DNA of 53,164 nucleotides from contig JAQWRQ010000026.1 in assembly GCA_029243595.1 (NCBI GenBank), positions 1 through 53,164 on the forward strand, written 5' to 3'. Made by a program: the position numbers and the translations under genes. Positions 51,136 to 53,164 of the stretch are shown piece by piece; the first letter of the stretch is position 1, and each line of letters starts with the position of its first letter. The stretch comes from Gammaproteobacteria bacterium (GTDB lineage Bacteria > Pseudomonadota > Gammaproteobacteria > PS1 > Pseudothioglobaceae). The notes below the pieces were generated by a model, which was given only the letters and a program-made list of their open reading frames with translations, had not been told where the DNA came from and did not search any database.

Positions 51136-53164
51136 TTACTTCTTATTGCCAAACACATACTTTGGTTTGAAGATGTAGACCAATAGCGGGATGATAGTTA
51201 AAGCAAGAACCACATCAATAATCAACGCTTCAGAAATAAACACACCTAACGCCCAAGTATTGGCTAACTGAGTCATGAGTAGTGGAATGAAACTTGCAAG
51301 CAATACAATAATCGATGCAAATACTGCCGCACCGGTTGTCTCCAATGTATTTCTTAACGATTCAACCCACTGCCCACCTGTGGCCTGCATTTCCTCTTTT
51401 AAGCGAGAGATCATGTAAATACCATAGTCAACACCTATACCCATCGCAATCGATAACGATACCAAGGTTGCAAAGTGAAGATTACCCGACCAATTTTCAA
51501 CACTGGTAAAGTAAGCGCCAAGGCCATATTGACCAAAGAGAGTTATCAATAACGTACCAGTCAAAATCGCTGCAACCAATGGCGAACCAAAGATCAGTGC
51601 TGCAATAATGAAAATTGCAAGTGCTGTAATCAATGGAGATGACAAATATTCTTGTACGGCAACATCATGTGTGGCTTCAGTCGCACCCAAGAAACCACCA
51701 ACTGCTACGGTATCAGTACCGCTGTCTTCGATAGTAACTGTCTTGCCACTCTCAGGCATGTGCACGACATCACCCGACTTAAAGCCCCAGGTTACTAAAT
51801 CAAATCCCGGCTCGTGCTGATGCTCTTTAAAGAACTGTTGAATATCTTTAACCGTTTGGTGGGTTTTAACTGGATCCATGGTATTTACAAAGCCCATAAT
51901 CACACCTTCATTCCAACCTTTAGCAACGAATGAATCTAAATCACCGGCATTAGTATTCGCCTCTAACAAGCCGTTAAAGCCGGTCACGATTTCATTTGCA
52001 TCAGGCACCCATTCAGGGTCTTCAGGGTCACCGAACACATCCATATTAGCATTAATAAATGCTTCATTTGGCACATGGAAGTACTTCAGATCTGGTTCTT
52101 GCCCTTCTGGTGTCATCATTAACATGTTGACAATTTTCATAAACTGAATGTATGAACCAGTAAAGCCGATGTTAGGATGAGCCCTCATCCAATCTTCAGT
52201 TTTTTCAATCGCCGCTTGAACCTCAGCATTGTTAAATGCACCTTGCGGGTCATCTTCATCCTCATCCCAACAAGGGGTACCTGGCGCTTGCGAACCATCA
52301 TATTCACAAGCTGGTAGCATTGGGAAGTGCTCAGGCTTGCCTTTAATAGGAATATTCACTGAAATCACACCCGGCATAACCTCACCTAGGCGGCGCAGAT
52401 CAATATTCGCATCTGAATCATATTTAAACGCAGCACGAGAATAGTTAATACCAACTTCCACACCTGGCATTGCTGACTCTTCTGTTGGACTCAGTACTTT
52501 GGTTTGTACTGTACTCCACGCTACAAGCGCTACAATCATACCAATTGGAATGATCTTCATCTTGCCAGTGATAACACTAGTTAGTGTTTTTGCCATGCCT
52601 TTTTCAAAGGCTGAAGCCTCAGTCATTGAAGCGTCACGCTCAGTTTCTTTGCCTGGGAACATCGCCATTAAAATTGGCGCAACCGTGGTTGTGGTAATCA
52701 AAATAGTCATCATGCCAAACATGCCAAAATACGCATAGGCTTTGTAGAACGAGATATCGACAAACGACAAAGTAAAGAAACCCACCATGTCTGTCACAAT
52801 CGCCAGTGTTGCAGGGATAATCGTCGTCGCAATGGCTTTTTCTGCAGCTGTTAGTGGCTTAATGCGTTTATCACTGTGTAGCTCACTTTGATAACGCCTG
52901 ACCACTTGCACGGCGTGACCGGTACCAATCGCTAGTAATAGCATTGGTGTTAGCACCATCATCGTTGTCAACTTATAAGCGGTAAAGCCCATTAAGCCAA
53001 GGGTGATAATAATAGTTGCAACCACACCAATCAGTGGGAATACCGAACCTCTCCAGCCTTTATTGAGATACCAAAGCATCGCAACCACGATTAAGAATGA
53101 AATCGCAAACAACCACCATTTTTGTACTAAGTCATACAACATAAAGGCTAAGAAGTACGGCTCA
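51136..53164 (-). CDS. MMPL/RND-superfamily membrane protein (5' end outside window)
   Basis: Partial: the frame stays open to the window edge, so the start lies beyond 53164 and the visible ~675 residues are the C-terminal part. It shows a membrane block near the start of the visible part with GTGHAVQVVRRYQSE, a large extracytoplasmic region with an acidic Cys-containing loop (PGTPCWDEDEDDPQG), then a second membrane block with AMGIGVDYGIYMISR carrying the TM4-type aspartate. This resembles the HpnN/MmpL type of RND exporters of lipids or hydrophobic compounds rather than drug pumps with adaptors. Substrate unknown. It has its own terminator before lysC. Confidence 0.85.
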   Translation of the reverse strand, partial: EPYFLAFMLYDLVQKWWLFAISFLIVVAMLWYLNKGWRGSVFPLIGVVATIIITLGLMGFTAYKLTTMMVLTPMLLLAIGTGHAVQVVRRYQSELHSDKRIKPLTAAEKAIATTIIPATLAIVTDMVGFFTLSFVDISFYKAYAYFGMFGMMTILITTTTVAPILMAMFPGKETERDASMTEASAFEKGMAKTLTSVITGKMKIIPIGMIVALVAWSTVQTKVLSPTEESAMPGVEVGINYSRAAFKYDSDANIDLRRLGEVMPGVISVNIPIKGKPEHFPMLPACEYDGSQAPGTPCWDEDEDDPQGAFNNAEVQAAIEKTEDWMRAHPNIGFTGSYIQFMKIVNMLMMTPEGQEPDLKYFHVPNEAFINANMDVFGDPEDPEWVPDANEIVTGFNGLLEANTNAGDLDSFVAKGWNEGVIMGFVNTMDPVKTHQTVKDIQQFFKEHQHEPGFDLVTWGFKSGDVVHMPESGKTVTIEDSGTDTVAVGGFLGATEATHDVAVQEYLSSPLITALAIFIIAALIFGSPLVAAILTGTLLITLFGQYGLGAYFTSVENWSGNLHFATLVSLSIAMGIGVDYGIYMISRLKEEMQATGGQWVESLRNTLETTGAAVFASIIVLLASFIPLLMTQLANTWALGVFISEALIIDVVLALTIIPLLVYIFKPKYVFGNKK

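Noticed and set aside
1-53164. Anti-phage defence, toxin-antitoxin or secondary-metabolite system
   Set aside because: I looked along both strands and found only core metabolism, envelope, translation and redox genes; no nuclease, methylase, toxin or synthase cluster is visible.

Overview
The window is a compact, AT-rich stretch of a free-standing gammaproteobacterial chromosome. Several gene orders are typical of that class: pdxA-rsmA-apaG-apaH, rseP-bamA-skp-lpxD-fabZ-lpxA, metG divergent from apbC/mrp, and cysE-iscRSUA-hscBA-fdx. Low GC, tight packing and a diheme plus pentaheme cytochrome pair would suit a marine SUP05/Thioglobus-type sulfur oxidiser or a related thiotrophic symbiont. That placement is an inference from gene content and residue patterns; no rRNA or sulfur-oxidation enzyme is present to prove it. 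I see no insertion sequence, prophage, integrase, CRISPR array or attachment site, and nothing that looks recently transferred. No gap between genes reaches 300 bp; the longest is the 218 bp between the efflux adaptor and pdxA.

Layout. 1-1590: 5-oxoprolinase subunits pxpB and pxpC. 1587-4297 (minus): rhodanese, HExxH/VWA protein and MoxR-type AAA ATPase. 4360-6187: ybeD, lipB, lipA (lipoate synthesis), ending in a bidirectional terminator. 6262-10873 (minus): RND pump and its membrane-fusion protein. 11092-13984: pdxA, rsmA, apaG, apaH. 13981-14793 (minus): dapF. 14880-24088: DUF971 gene, rseP, bamA, skp, lpxD, fabZ, lpxA, murJ, yggX, gmk, a long envelope-assembly and lipid A run. 24148-29248: rpoH, parE, queC, acpP, fabF. 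29251-33550 (minus): small membrane protein, prlC, tRNA-Ser(GGA), metG. 33644-37456: apbC, cytochrome c4-like protein, pentaheme cytochrome, unknown 141-aa protein. 37453-43409 (minus): fdx, hscA, hscB, iscA, iscU, iscS, iscR, cysE. 43459-51025 (minus): a chain of overlapping genes read in the order lysC, ilvE, CHCC zinc-finger, aroK, tolC-like, M61 peptidase, ttcA-like, lpxL-like. 51136-53164 (minus): MMPL/RND protein cut by the window edge.

How the genes fit together. The lpx genes, fabZ, acpP, fabF and the lpxL-like acyltransferase build lipid A and fatty acids. BamA, Skp and RseP assemble and monitor the outer membrane. CysE makes the cysteine precursor for IscS, and ISC clusters feed LipA, ApbC and the TtcA-like protein. 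The two cytochromes look like a periplasmic redox pair.

Most notable observations: (1) bamA, normally essential, carries an in-frame TAG in POTRA5 although TAG is an ordinary stop elsewhere in the window; (2) the diheme/pentaheme/141-aa cluster has no function I can name; (3) the MoxR/HExxH-VWA/rhodanese trio; (4) convergent neighbours repeatedly share overlapping stop codons, leaving no room for terminators. Several starts were moved to the better-supported codon (rsmA, dapF, DUF971, yggX, cysE, lpxL-like, aroK). I did not find a clearly new defence or mobile system here.
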